64,000 nt of DNA, from assembly GCF_003634585.1 (NCBI RefSeq), contig NZ_RBLG01000001.1, positions 1,054,001 to 1,118,000 of the forward strand. Direction: 5' to 3'. Shown piece by piece: positions 28,788 to 38,627 of the stretch. The notes below the pieces were generated by a model. The model searched no databases, was not told where the DNA came from, and saw only the letters and a program-made list of their open reading frames with translations. Every line of letters starts with the position of its first letter. Positions within the stretch are counted from its first letter, which is position 1. The position numbers and the translations under genes were made by a program. This DNA comes from Gillisia mitskevichiae (lineage in GTDB: Bacteria > Bacteroidota > Bacteroidia > Flavobacteriales > Flavobacteriaceae).

Positions 28788-31700
28788 ATGATTAATAAAA
28801 TCATTTCATTTTCCATCAACAATAAATTTGTTGTGGGTCTTTTAATAGTAGCACTTATCGGTACCGGTATTTGGTCGATGGCCACTATAAATCTGGGCTC
28901 AGTTCCAGACATTACAAATAATCAAGTACAAGTAATTACCACAGCTCCCAACCTTGGGACTGAAGATATTGAGCAATTTGTGACATATCCTGTAGAGCTG
29001 GCAATGGCCAACCTTCCCGATGTGATCGAGCTACGTTCCGTATCTCGTTTTGGACTTTCTGTGGTAACCATCGTTTTTGAAGATGATGCGGGAACCTATC
29101 TTCCCAGACAACTGGTTCAGGAAAAGCTGACTGCGGTAAGCGAAGAAATTCCTGAAGGTTTCGGTACGCCTTTTATGGCGCCAATTACTACTGGACTTGG
29201 AGAAATTTACCAATACTCGCTAAAAGTAGAAAAGGCTTATGAAGGGCAATATGACGCCATGGAACTACGAACCATTCAAGACTGGATTGTAAAACGACAA
29301 ATGGCATTGGTTCCAGGCGTTGTGGAAGTAAATGCAGCTGGAGGATTTGTAAAACAATATGAAGTCGCTATTAACCCAGACAGACTTAAAAGTTTTGGTG
29401 TCACTATGGGTGAGGTCTTTGAAGCATTAAAGAATAATAATGCAAACACTGGAGGTGCCTATATAGAGAAAAACCATCAGGCCAACTTTATTCGGGGGGA
29501 AGGATTAGCCAGAAGTCTTGAAGATTTGGAAAATACCGTGGTGACCACTCAAAATGGCACACCTGTTTTAGTACGGGATCTCGCTGAAAAAGTAGGATTC
29601 GGAAATCAAGTACGCTATGGTGCATTTACTCAGGATGGAAAAGAAAGCGTTGGGGGGCAAATTCTAATGCTTAAAGGTGAAAGCCCTGGCGAAGTTATTG
29701 AAAACGTAAAAACCCGTATCAAGGAAATTCAGAAGTCTTTACCTGAAGGGGTGTATATCGAAGCTTTCTTGGATAGAAGTGATTTGATAGGTCGTACAAC
29801 AAGTACGGTAGAAAAAAATTTAATAGAAGGTTCGTTAATCGTAATATTTGTTTTGATTTTACTTTTGGGAAGTTTTCGTGGAGGCTTGATAACCGCCTCG
29901 GTAATTCCACTTTCCCTATTGTTTGCATTTATATTAATGAAACAATTCGGGGTATGGGCAAATTTAATGTCCTTGGGCGCTATTGATTTTGGAATCATCG
30001 TAGATGGTGCGGTAATTATTGTGGAAGGAATGGTATTCCATATTCATCAAAGGATAAAAAAATCCAAAGCAGTTATTGATCAAACTGAAATGGATGAGAT
30101 AGCATACGAGTCGGCAAGCACAATGATGAATTCTGCTTTCTTTGGTCAATTAATTATTCTTATTGTATTTACTCCTATATTATTTTTAACGGGTGTTGAA
30201 GGAAAAATGTTCCGACCAATGGCCTTTACTTTTGGTTTTGCAGTTTTAGGAGCTATAATACTTTGTTTGACCTATGTGCCGATGATTTCTGCACTATTTC
30301 TAAAACCTTCCAAAAACCAAGATGGGTGGTTTGCAAAATTTGAGAACAAAATAGATAGATTCAGTGACAGAATTATGGGTGGGCTTAATAAAGCATATAA
30401 GCCTTTATTATCTTTCTCGCTAAGGTTTAGAGCAGGTGTTGTTATTGGAGCGGTTGCCTTATTATTGATTGCTGGTTTTATATTCAGCAATATGGGTGGT
30501 GAATTTATTCCAAAATTTGATGAAGGTGATATTGCGATGCAAGCTCTTATTAAGCCAGGTAGCAGTCTTACAGAATCTATAGAAGCTTCCAAAAAGCTTC
30601 AAAACATTATAAAAGAATTTCCGGAAGTTAAAACAATGATTTCGCGTATTGGTGTAGCAGAAATTCCAACAGACCCGATGCCTATGGATATAGCCGATAG
30701 CTATATCATTCTGGAAAAAGACAAGAGCAAGTGGACAACTGCCGAAACCAAAGAGGGATTAATTGAGAAAATTCGAGAAAAAATTTCAGTCATTCCTGGG
30801 GTTAACTTTGTGTTTACACAACCCGTAGAGCTCCGCTTCAATGAATTATTGACAGGAGTTCGTGAAGATGTTGCCATAAAATTATATGGTGAAGATATGG
30901 GAGTACTGTCGGATAAGATCCAAGAAATTGCTGCAGTTATCAGAACAGTTCCCGGAGCCGTAGATCTTAATGTGGAGGCTACAAGTGGTCTACCGCAGAT
31001 TACGGTGAACTACAACAGGGCAAAAATGGCACAATATGGACTTACTGTTGATAAACTCAATGATTACGTAAGCGCAGCTTTTTCTGGAGAAAAAGCAGGA
31101 GTAATTTTTGAAGGTGAAAAACGATTTGATGTGGTTATCCGCCTGGCACAAGAATACCGGCAAGACATCAATAGCTTAAAAAATCTTTATATCGATTTGC
31201 CCAGTGGTAATCAAGTTCCTTTAAAAGAGGTAGCGGAGATTAGCTATAAACCTGGACCTATGCAGATATCGAGAGATAATACCTATAGGCGTGTTTCTGT
31301 GGGGGTCAATGTTAGAGGTCGTGACGTGAAATCGATGGTTGAGGAAATTCAACAAAAACTCGATGCTGAAGTAAAACTTCCACCAGGATACTACGTAACC
31401 TACGGAGGTTCTTTTGAGAATCTACAACGCGCGACCGACCGGTTAATGATCGTGGTGCCTATAGCCTTGGCACTCATATTTATACTATTATATTTTGCCC
31501 TTGGTTCATTTTCGCAATCCATTATGATATATATGGCCGTTCCGCTTGCCGCAATCGGTGGAGTATTTGCCCTCTGGATTCGTGGAATGCCATTCAGTAT
31601 TTCTGCCGGTGTTGGGTTCATAGTACTCTTTGGGGTAGCCGTCTTAAATGGGCTGGTTCTAATTAATAAATTCAATGAACTAAAAGAAAAAGGAATGACA

Positions 31701-33191
31701 AATATTAAAGATAGAATTTATGAAGCAACACACGAACGGCTTCGCCCTATTCTCTTAACCGCGACTGCTGCTATAATGGGCTTTATCCCAATGGCGGTTT
31801 CCACATCAGGCGGTGCAGAAGTGCAGCGGCCATTGGCAACGGTGGTTATTGGTGGATTGATAACAGCAACATTTTTAACGCTTGTTGTCCTTCCTGTTCT
31901 TTATTATTGGCTTGAAGCAAGAAAAGAGAAAAAAGATAATGATGGCGATGTAAGCTATATCAATAAAAGAACTTCACTTATTGTCGTGCTTTTAGGCTTG
32001 GGAGGATTTTTATCTTCAAATACCGCCAATGCACAAGAAACGACTTTAGCGCAAACTATAACTATGGAGGAAGCTATTAATTTGGCCAAAAAGAATTATC
32101 CTTCATTAAAGGAAAGTCGGGCATTTATTGAACGGGAGCAGGCTATGAAGGGCACTAGTTTCGACTTGGGAAACACCCAAGTGTTCACGGGTAAGGAAGA
32201 AATTGGCAATGGACTTCCTGGAGTGCAGACCACAATTGGGTTTCAACAGGGAAATATCGATTTGCTTTCGGGCTTTTCCAAATCCAAGTTTTATAAGGAA
32301 AGGGTTCAATTGGGAGAAAAGTTTTATGCCTTAAATGAGCAACAGTTGGTGCGCAATGTGATGCAAGCCTATGACCAAATTAACTATAATAGGGCACAAT
32401 TGCGTTTTGCAGAACAATTGGACAGCGTTTATGCCAATTTTAGGACTGCATCCCAATTGCGGTATGACACTGGTGAAACTGGTAAACTGGAATTTATTGC
32501 AGCCTCCTCAGAATATCAACAAATACAAGTATTACGACAACAGGCCTATGACAATATTGAAATTGCCAAAAGAGCCTTAAAGCAATATTTGGGAATTGAT
32601 CAAGAAATCGAAACAGTAGGATTGCCGTACGAAACGATGAATTATATGGCAGTGCTTGATTCGGCATCCGTAGCTGACAATCCATTATTACAGTATTCAA
32701 TGCAAAATGCTGAAGTAAGCAAGGCAAATATTGGTGTGGAAAAATCACAGTTTTTGCCCAAGTTCAACCTTTCCTATGGAAGGCAAGTCGTTGATAATAT
32801 ATCTGGTTTTAACTCCTATCAGGCCGGTATTAGTATCCCGCTTTGGTTCTTACCACAAAAATCAAGGGTCAAGGCGGCTAAGGCAGATGCGAGGGTTGCT
32901 GAAAATCAATACTTAGAGCAAAAAGCGGTTACCGAAAGCAGGGTTTCACAACTTTTAAAATCCTTGGAAAAAACCCAAAAAACCTTGAATTACTATCAGG
33001 AAGGAGCATTGCTTTTGGCAGAAGAGCAAATATCTACAGCAGAACTCGCTTCAAAGGAAGGTGAAATAGATTATGTAAACTATATCACGATCCTGAATAG
33101 TGCCATTCGGATAAAGCAGAACCATTTACAATTTATCAATCAGTATAACCAACAAGCCATTGAGTTACAATATCAATTGGGCAATTTATAA
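28788..33191 (+). CDS. CusA/CzcA-type heavy metal RND pump fused to a TolC-like outer-membrane factor
   Basis: A 1467-residue fusion. Residues 1 to about 1045 form a full heavy-metal RND pump: start NKFVVGLLIVALIGTGIWSM, the TM4 relay GAIDFGIIVDGAVIIVEGMV, and the second-half block FGVAVLNGLVLINKFNELK. A charged linker (about 1045-1062) leads to a hydrophobic segment that resembles a signal peptide (about 1063-1083, SLIVVLLGLGGFLSSNTANA), then a TolC/OEP domain with helical repeats to the end. The metal is probably Cu(I)/Ag(I) or Zn/Co/Cd; I cannot decide. If not processed, the TolC part would be tethered to the inner membrane, so cleavage after ANA is likely. Confidence 0.9.
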   Translation: MINKIISFSINNKFVVGLLIVALIGTGIWSMATINLGSVPDITNNQVQVITTAPNLGTEDIEQFVTYPVELAMANLPDVIELRSVSRFGLSVVTIVFEDDAGTYLPRQLVQEKLTAVSEEIPEGFGTPFMAPITTGLGEIYQYSLKVEKAYEGQYDAMELRTIQDWIVKRQMALVPGVVEVNAAGGFVKQYEVAINPDRLKSFGVTMGEVFEALKNNNANTGGAYIEKNHQANFIRGEGLARSLEDLENTVVTTQNGTPVLVRDLAEKVGFGNQVRYGAFTQDGKESVGGQILMLKGESPGEVIENVKTRIKEIQKSLPEGVYIEAFLDRSDLIGRTTSTVEKNLIEGSLIVIFVLILLLGSFRGGLITASVIPLSLLFAFILMKQFGVWANLMSLGAIDFGIIVDGAVIIVEGMVFHIHQRIKKSKAVIDQTEMDEIAYESASTMMNSAFFGQLIILIVFTPILFLTGVEGKMFRPMAFTFGFAVLGAIILCLTYVPMISALFLKPSKNQDGWFAKFENKIDRFSDRIMGGLNKAYKPLLSFSLRFRAGVVIGAVALLLIAGFIFSNMGGEFIPKFDEGDIAMQALIKPGSSLTESIEASKKLQNIIKEFPEVKTMISRIGVAEIPTDPMPMDIADSYIILEKDKSKWTTAETKEGLIEKIREKISVIPGVNFVFTQPVELRFNELLTGVREDVAIKLYGEDMGVLSDKIQEIAAVIRTVPGAVDLNVEATSGLPQITVNYNRAKMAQYGLTVDKLNDYVSAAFSGEKAGVIFEGEKRFDVVIRLAQEYRQDINSLKNLYIDLPSGNQVPLKEVAEISYKPGPMQISRDNTYRRVSVGVNVRGRDVKSMVEEIQQKLDAEVKLPPGYYVTYGGSFENLQRATDRLMIVVPIALALIFILLYFALGSFSQSIMIYMAVPLAAIGGVFALWIRGMPFSISAGVGFIVLFGVAVLNGLVLINKFNELKEKGMTNIKDRIYEATHERLRPILLTATAAIMGFIPMAVSTSGGAEVQRPLATVVIGGLITATFLTLVVLPVLYYWLEARKEKKDNDGDVSYINKRTSLIVVLLGLGGFLSSNTANAQETTLAQTITMEEAINLAKKNYPSLKESRAFIEREQAMKGTSFDLGNTQVFTGKEEIGNGLPGVQTTIGFQQGNIDLLSGFSKSKFYKERVQLGEKFYALNEQQLVRNVMQAYDQINYNRAQLRFAEQLDSVYANFRTASQLRYDTGETGKLEFIAASSEYQQIQVLRQQAYDNIEIAKRALKQYLGIDQEIETVGLPYETMNYMAVLDSASVADNPLLQYSMQNAEVSKANIGVEKSQFLPKFNLSYGRQVVDNISGFNSYQAGISIPLWFLPQKSRVKAAKADARVAENQYLEQKAVTESRVSQLLKSLEKTQKTLNYYQEGALLLAEEQISTAELASKEGEIDYVNYITILNSAIRIKQNHLQFINQYNQQAIELQYQLGNL

Positions 33192-33211
33192 ACCTAAAAA
33201 AGGAAAGTAAA

Positions 33212-34441
33212 ATGAAAAATATAGCAATAATTACTACGGTTTTATTAACGCTCTTGTTGGTAGGCTGTAACGACAAACCCGATTCTGAATTGGGCCATAA
33301 CGATGGAAGCGCGACATCAGAAACAACGGAGAACGAGGAAAGTGGGCACAATGAGGAAGAAGAAGGAGAAGAAGGCGTGGTAGAACTTACCAAACAACAA
33401 GTGGAGACCATTGGTTTGGAAACCAAAACTTTGGAAGAAAGGAATCTTGGGAATAACATCAAGGTAACGGGAATGCTGGAACTGTTCCCACAGGACAAAG
33501 CGAACATAAGTCCGTTTGTTGGTGGTAATGTAAGCTCCATAAAAGTGGTTCCTGGTGATAATGTTAGAAAAGGACAGGTGCTTGCATATATAGAACATCC
33601 AGATATTATAGCAATGCAACAAGAGTTTCAAGAAAAAAACGATGAGCTAGTATTCTTAAAACAGGATTATGAACGTAAGCAAACCTTGTATGATAAAGGG
33701 GTTTCCTCGGGCAAGGAGTTCCAAATGGCGCAATCTCAATATCGTTCAACAACCTCCAGTGTAAATGGTTTAAGATCAAGGTTGCGTTTGTTGGGTATTA
33801 ATTCAGACAAGGTAGCCCAAGGCGAAATCTTTTCCGCAATACCCATTACCACTCCTTTAAGCGGATATGTGGGAGAAGTGATGGTAAGTCTTGGGGACTA
33901 TGTGGCTCCTCAGTCCACAATGTTTTCGATAAGTGATAATTCAAAAATCTATGTGAATTTTAAGGTGTACGAAAAAGACATAAAACACATAAAGGAAGGC
34001 CAGCAGATCTATTTTTCTACCACCTCAAGACCTGATGCACTTTTAAAAGCTACTGTACGCTCTATAGGTAAGACCTTCGAGAGTGATCCAAAGGCAATAG
34101 AGATATTAGCAGATATCGAAAATAAAGACAAGAATTTATTACCAGGAATGTACGTGGAGGGAAGGATCGTTCAGGGAGAAAAATCTGGTTATGCAGTACC
34201 AGAAGAAGCTATTGTAAAAGAAGGAGAACAATCCTACATTTTTATTGTAGATGAGGATGAAGCGCCAGAAGAAAATAGGATGAAGTTTAAGAGGATTCCT
34301 GTTAGTACTGGCTTGAACGATCTTGGTTTTGTAGAAGTAAACCTTCCAGCAGAAATTGCCAAAAATGTTAAAATAGTAACAAGTGGGGCCTATACCCTTT
34401 CTTCTGAAATGGTCAAAGGAGAACTGGAACACGGTCATTAA
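33212..34441 (+). CDS. CusB/CzcB-type periplasmic adaptor (lipoprotein)
   Basis: The 409-residue protein is the adaptor for the pump encoded 20 bases upstream. It begins with a lipoprotein signal (lipobox Cys19, LLVGCNDKP), a very acidic and His-containing stretch (about residues 25-55: GHNDGS ... SGHNEEEEGEEG), then the adaptor domains: first lipoyl half FVGGNVSSIKVVPGDNVRKG, a helical hairpin, second half PLSGYVGEVMVSLGDYV, and the beta-barrel. The acidic/His stretch at the N-terminus is a probable metal-catching tail. A weak RBS (AAGGAAAG) precedes the ATG. Confidence 0.92.
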   Translation: MKNIAIITTVLLTLLLVGCNDKPDSELGHNDGSATSETTENEESGHNEEEEGEEGVVELTKQQVETIGLETKTLEERNLGNNIKVTGMLELFPQDKANISPFVGGNVSSIKVVPGDNVRKGQVLAYIEHPDIIAMQQEFQEKNDELVFLKQDYERKQTLYDKGVSSGKEFQMAQSQYRSTTSSVNGLRSRLRLLGINSDKVAQGEIFSAIPITTPLSGYVGEVMVSLGDYVAPQSTMFSISDNSKIYVNFKVYEKDIKHIKEGQQIYFSTTSRPDALLKATVRSIGKTFESDPKAIEILADIENKDKNLLPGMYVEGRIVQGEKSGYAVPEEAIVKEGEQSYIFIVDEDEAPEENRMKFKRIPVSTGLNDLGFVEVNLPAEIAKNVKIVTSGAYTLSSEMVKGELEHGH

Positions 34442-34547
34442 TACAATAATCATCAAGGATTTTGATTCCGGGTTTGTTTATCGTCTTAATTAGTTAGTTA
34501 AAAATTGAAAAACAGGCTCGGTTCAAAATCTATTAAAAATTTATAAT

Positions 34548-34886
34548 ATGAAAGAAGTTAAAGCATTCGTAAAACCAAATAGGATTCAAAGAGTGATTGA
34601 AGCCTTAAGTGAAAACGGCTTTAAAAGTATGACCCTGTCACAATCTGAAGGTACAGGAGCATTCAAAGCAAAGGGAGCAAGACCCTCACTTGATTTTCAT
34701 GTAACCGATAGTCCCGTAGTAAAAATAGAGTTGGTGTGCCAAAATGAAGAAGCTCAAGCTGCTATTGAAATAATAATGGCCAATGGAAAAACCGAAGAGC
34801 CTGGAGACGGTATTATTTATCTATCTAATATAGAGGATGCCTTTCAAATAAAAACAGGCGATTCATTAAAAAGATACTACCTATAA
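34548..34886 (+). CDS. PII-like regulatory protein linked to metal efflux
   Basis: A 112-residue ferredoxin-like protein of the PII superfamily: start MKEVKAFVKPNRIQRVIEAL, then a short T-loop region (SQSEGTGAFKAKGARPSLDF) and the ending GDGIIYLSNIEDAFQIKTGD. It lacks the usual PII T-loop tyrosine. A separate PII-like group often encoded beside heavy metal RND pumps has been described (PII-NG); this gene fits by place and sequence, though whether it binds nucleotide or metal is not known. It is 106 bases after the adaptor gene, and a Fur-type gene follows 14 bases later. Confidence 0.82.
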   Translation: MKEVKAFVKPNRIQRVIEALSENGFKSMTLSQSEGTGAFKAKGARPSLDFHVTDSPVVKIELVCQNEEAQAAIEIIMANGKTEEPGDGIIYLSNIEDAFQIKTGDSLKRYYL

Positions 34887-34900
34887 ACTCTTTATAGTAA

Positions 34901-35317
34901 ATGGAAAAAATAATTCAATTATTGGAAAGTAGGGGAATAAGGCCTACTGCAATGCGCTTGATGACCTACAAGCGACTGGCAGAATTGAAGGTGGCCATAA
35001 GTCTAGGTGATTTGGAAAAGGATTTTAAAATTTCTGAAAGGAGTACTCTTTTTAGAACTATGAAAACATTTGAAGAAAAAGGAATTGTACATCAAATCCA
35101 AGATGGAACTGGAGTTATAAAGTACGCTCTATGTGAAGCAGAATGTGAGGTCGGCAATGACCTACATCTACATTTTCATTGCAATAACTGTGAGGAAACG
35201 GTTTGCTTGACAGAGCATAAAATCCCGCATATTAATTTGCCCGAAGGCTATATCACTGAAGATATCAATCTAGTGGTAAAAGGTATATGTGGGAAATGCA
35301 GTAATAATTTAAACTAA
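34901..35317 (+). CDS. Fur family metal-responsive regulator (copy 1)
   Basis: The 138-residue protein has the Fur winged-helix N-terminus (GIRPTAMRLMTYKRLAELK, TLFRTMKTFEEKGIVHQI) and the C-terminal dimer domain with regulatory metal ligands (LHLHFHCNNCEETVCL) and the second zinc pair (GICGKC). This pattern is Zur/PerR/Fur-like; metal preference cannot be told. It is a paralogue of the Fur protein at 38628 and flanks the same P-type ATPase gene block. Likely represses or activates the metal operon. Confidence 0.88.
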   Translation: MEKIIQLLESRGIRPTAMRLMTYKRLAELKVAISLGDLEKDFKISERSTLFRTMKTFEEKGIVHQIQDGTGVIKYALCEAECEVGNDLHLHFHCNNCEETVCLTEHKIPHINLPEGYITEDINLVVKGICGKCSNNLN

Positions 35318-35343
35318 GATATGGATTTTTAAATATTATTGAA

Positions 35344-35700
35344 ATGATCTCAATTTTTAAAAAACAAAGCACAGTATATATGGTGGCTCAAAATAAACTA
35401 GATATCAAGGATTATGAAAACCTGATACCGGTCTTAACAGAACATATAATGGCTCATCAAGAGGTTAAGTGGTACATAGAGATGAAAAATTTTGAAGGTT
35501 GGAAGGCAAGTATGTATTGGAAAGGCATTGAACTTGAACTTCCCAATGAAGAACATTTAATAAAAGTGGCTTTGGTAGGAAGTGTTGAATGGCAAGAGCA
35601 ATTTACGGAAGTTTTGATGCTGTTTACCAGGGCGCATATAAAATTTTTTAAGGTCGAAGAAAAAGACGATGCTAAAAAATGGTTAAATAAAGAAAACTGA
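35344..35700 (+). CDS. SpoIIAA-like STAS/SEC14 protein (element copy 1)
   Basis: A 118-residue single-domain protein. It shares with the copy at 40791 the pattern EVKWYIEMKNFEGW, KVALVGSVEWQEQF, TRAHIKFFKVEEKDDAKKW. The family fold is STAS/SEC14-like. It may be a small ligand or lipid sensor; role in metal resistance unproven. Encoded 26 bases after the Fur gene. Confidence 0.82.
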   Translation: MISIFKKQSTVYMVAQNKLDIKDYENLIPVLTEHIMAHQEVKWYIEMKNFEGWKASMYWKGIELELPNEEHLIKVALVGSVEWQEQFTEVLMLFTRAHIKFFKVEEKDDAKKWLNKEN

Positions 35701-35789
35701 TCCGCATTAGTGTACCTCTGTTTTCTTTTATATAACGAAATGTGAGCTGTATACGTATGAAAATTTTAGATTATATTAAATTTAAAATT

Positions 35790-35975
35790 ATGAAAACAAT
35801 AAATTCAGTAATATTTATTTTTTTTGCTGCTTTAAGCATTCAGGCCCAAACTATTTACAGGACTCAGGAAGGGCATATAATGATTATAGCCAATAATGAA
35901 TATGAACCTATTAAGGTGGAAAGCAATCAACTTTCTGTATATCTGGACTATACCCGGACTGGGAGATGTCATTGA
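35790..35975 (+). pseudogene. Truncated secreted protein remnant (61 aa)
   Basis: From the ATG at 35790 the frame has a clear signal peptide (MKTINSVIFIFFAALSIQAQ) and a start of a beta-rich domain (TIYRTQEGHIMIIANNEYEP, then SNQLSVYLDY) that stops abruptly at TRTGRCH. The mature part resembles the first strands of secreted flavobacterial proteins of about 180 residues with a YceI-like look, so it is probably a deletion remnant. A GTG at 35742 gives a longer frame but a worse N-terminus. It could also be a genuine short secreted protein. Confidence 0.5.
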
Positions 35976-36055
35976 AATTCAAATTGCACAACTTATCCTA
36001 AGGAAAGAATGATTCTTAGAAGAATACGGTATGAATTAAAAATAACTTGATCAAA

Positions 36056-38581
36056 ATGGAAAAACTAAAAATTGAAATACCAGTCATACTTCCCCAAGTG
36101 CCCAATGAAAAGGACACTTGCGTGGAAAGACTTATTAGTAAATTGGAGGAGAAAGATGGTATCGAAAAGGTACATATTGCCGATGAAAAAGCAGACGCTA
36201 CACCTCAGCTTTGTTTTCATTATGATCCGGATGTTATCTCTATAGATCGTATTCAATCTATGGCAGAACAAACAGGTGCAAAAATCACTGAAAAGTATGG
36301 TCATCTACTTATAGAAGTGAAGGGAATTAGGCATACACGTCAAGCACGAACCATTGAAAAGAATCTTTTGGGAATTAAGGGGGTTTTGGAAGCCTCGGTT
36401 AATGCTGCGGGTATTATACGTCTGGAATACAACAAAAAGGAAACAAGTTTTGACCATATCTCCGAAAGACTCAAAAAGGATACTCTCAAAATTAAAAAGA
36501 GCTCGTCTGCTGACGAAAATGGTTTTAACAGAAGACAGCCCATTGACAACTCTAAAGACAGAGAACAAACTGGGGATGCAAATCACAAACACAAAGAAGG
36601 AGAAAGTCACGGCGCCGGCGAAGAGCATTCCCACGAACACGGGGGGATTTTCGGAAAGAACACCGAGCTTATTTTTTCCATTATCTGCGGTGCGCTTCTC
36701 GGAATAGGTTTTGGGCTCTCGTATGTGGATTCCATCCCAGATTGGGTCAGCCTCTCCCTGTATATAGGAGCGTATTTCTTTGGAGGCTACTTTACGGCCA
36801 AAGAAGCCATTGAAACAGTGGCAAAAGGGGGCTTTGAGATTGACTTTTTAATGTTGGTCGCCGCTATTGGAGCCGCCATTTTGGGTGAATGGGCTGAAGG
36901 TGCGCTTTTATTGTTTCTTTTTAGTTTGGGACACGCACTTGAACATTATGCAATGAACAAGGCCAGAAAATCCATTGCGGCACTTGCCGATCTCGCACCA
37001 AAAACGGCCTTGTTGAAAAAGGGTGGCAAGACCGAAGAAGTGGGGATTGAAAAATTGAGTATTGGTGATATTATTGTTGTCAAACCCAATAGCAAAATAT
37101 CTGCCGATGGTGTTGTGGTAAATGGAAAAAGTAGTGTCAACCAAGCCCCAATTACAGGAGAAAGCGTGCCAGTGGATAAAGTTCCCGTAGAAGACACAAG
37201 CAAGGAGTATTCTCAGGATGATGAGATTAAAGATGAAAACCGTGTTTTTGCTGGAACTATCAACGGTAATAACACGCTTGAAGTAAAAGTCATCAAGGAA
37301 GCAAAAGATTCTACCCTGTCGCGATTGGTCAAACTGGTCAACGAGGCACAAACACAAAAATCCCCGACTCAGTTGCTTACCGATAAGTTTGAAAAGTACT
37401 TTGTACCTTCTGTACTTATCCTCGTAGGTATTTTACTTTTTGCTTTTTTGGTAATCGATGAGCCATTTAGTGCAAGCTTCTACAGGGCTATGGCAGTATT
37501 GGTTGCTGCAAGTCCTTGTGCACTGGCAATTTCCACCCCGAGCGCAGTTCTAAGTGGTGTGGCAAGAGCCGCACGAGGCGGTGTTCTTATTAAAGGTGGT
37601 CGACCACTGGAAGATTTAGGCGAGCTAACCGCACTTGCTTTTGATAAAACGGGTACACTAACTGAAGGAAAACCCAAACTTACCAAGGTCGTGCCGCTTG
37701 GGGACATCGAAGAAAATGAACTACTAAAAATAGCCGTTGCTGTTGAAAATCTGAGCGACCATCCCTTAGCCAAAGCGGTGGTTCGTGACGGTAAGGAGCG
37801 TTTGGAAAGTACTGAAATTCCCGATGCATCCGATTTGGAAGCCGTACTTGGAAAAGGTATCAAAGCATCATTGGGAAGTGATAAAATTTACGTCGGTAAT
37901 CTTGATTTGTACGAAGATCTTGACGAAGCCAAACCTTCCGAAGAAATAACTTCCAAAATTAAGGAGCTTGAAAGTGGCGGAAATACTACTATGCTTATTC
38001 GCAGAAATCAAGAATATATTGGTATCATCGCCCTAATGGATACACCTCGTGAAGCTGCCAAGGAAACGCTTAAGAAATTGAAGGAAATCGGTATCAAACG
38101 AATGATCATGCTTACGGGAGATAATCAAAAGGTTGCCGATGCCGTAGCCAAAGAAATTGGGTTGACCGATGCCTGGGGAAGCCTCTTGCCCGAAGAGAAA
38201 GTGGATGCAATTAAAAAATTAAAGAAGGAAGAATCAAAAGTAGCAATGGTAGGCGATGGCGTGAACGATGCCCCAGCAATGGCAAACAGCACAGTGGGAA
38301 TAGCAATGGGGGCAGCGGGCAGCGATGTTGCTTTGGAAACGGCGGACATTGCACTTATGGCGGACAAACTGGAAACTTTGCCCTTTGCCATTGGATTGAG
38401 TAGAAAGGCAAAGGCTATCATAAAGCAAAATCTTTGGGTAAGCCTTGGTATTGTGTCCCTGCTTATTCCAGCTACTATATTCGGTTGGGCCAATATCGGT
38501 ATTGCCGTTGTAATTCACGAAGGTTCAACCCTGCTGGTAGTATTCAACGCATTACGTCTCTTAGCTTATAAAAAATCATAG
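36056..38581 (+). CDS. Heavy metal P-type ATPase, P1B-4-like (SPC / HEGS type)
   Basis: The 841-residue transporter exports a transition metal using ATP. Residues 80-130 look like a metal-binding (HMA) fold, but the CxxC is missing (GIRHTRQAR in its place). A His-rich tract (His177 to about 197: HKHKEGESHGAGEEHSHEHG) follows. The core has TGES (367-370), SPC in the metal-binding helix (486-488), DKTGT with phosphorylated Asp530, and HEGS (821-824) in the last helices. SPC plus HEG(S/G)T marks the P1B-4 class, known for Co, Fe(II), Zn and related metals. The ATG at 36056 is preferred to the TTG at 36047. Confidence 0.92.
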   Translation: MEKLKIEIPVILPQVPNEKDTCVERLISKLEEKDGIEKVHIADEKADATPQLCFHYDPDVISIDRIQSMAEQTGAKITEKYGHLLIEVKGIRHTRQARTIEKNLLGIKGVLEASVNAAGIIRLEYNKKETSFDHISERLKKDTLKIKKSSSADENGFNRRQPIDNSKDREQTGDANHKHKEGESHGAGEEHSHEHGGIFGKNTELIFSIICGALLGIGFGLSYVDSIPDWVSLSLYIGAYFFGGYFTAKEAIETVAKGGFEIDFLMLVAAIGAAILGEWAEGALLLFLFSLGHALEHYAMNKARKSIAALADLAPKTALLKKGGKTEEVGIEKLSIGDIIVVKPNSKISADGVVVNGKSSVNQAPITGESVPVDKVPVEDTSKEYSQDDEIKDENRVFAGTINGNNTLEVKVIKEAKDSTLSRLVKLVNEAQTQKSPTQLLTDKFEKYFVPSVLILVGILLFAFLVIDEPFSASFYRAMAVLVAASPCALAISTPSAVLSGVARAARGGVLIKGGRPLEDLGELTALAFDKTGTLTEGKPKLTKVVPLGDIEENELLKIAVAVENLSDHPLAKAVVRDGKERLESTEIPDASDLEAVLGKGIKASLGSDKIYVGNLDLYEDLDEAKPSEEITSKIKELESGGNTTMLIRRNQEYIGIIALMDTPREAAKETLKKLKEIGIKRMIMLTGDNQKVADAVAKEIGLTDAWGSLLPEEKVDAIKKLKKEESKVAMVGDGVNDAPAMANSTVGIAMGAAGSDVALETADIALMADKLETLPFAIGLSRKAKAIIKQNLWVSLGIVSLLIPATIFGWANIGIAVVIHEGSTLLVVFNALRLLAYKKS

Positions 38582-38627
38582 TTACATATTGAAAATTGAA
38601 GTGTTTATTTTTTGAAACTCAGAATGA

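Noticed and set aside
36908-37357. 149-residue minus-strand frame inside the P-type ATPase gene
   Set aside because: Shadow of the ATPase; no recognisable domain and no place for a promoter.
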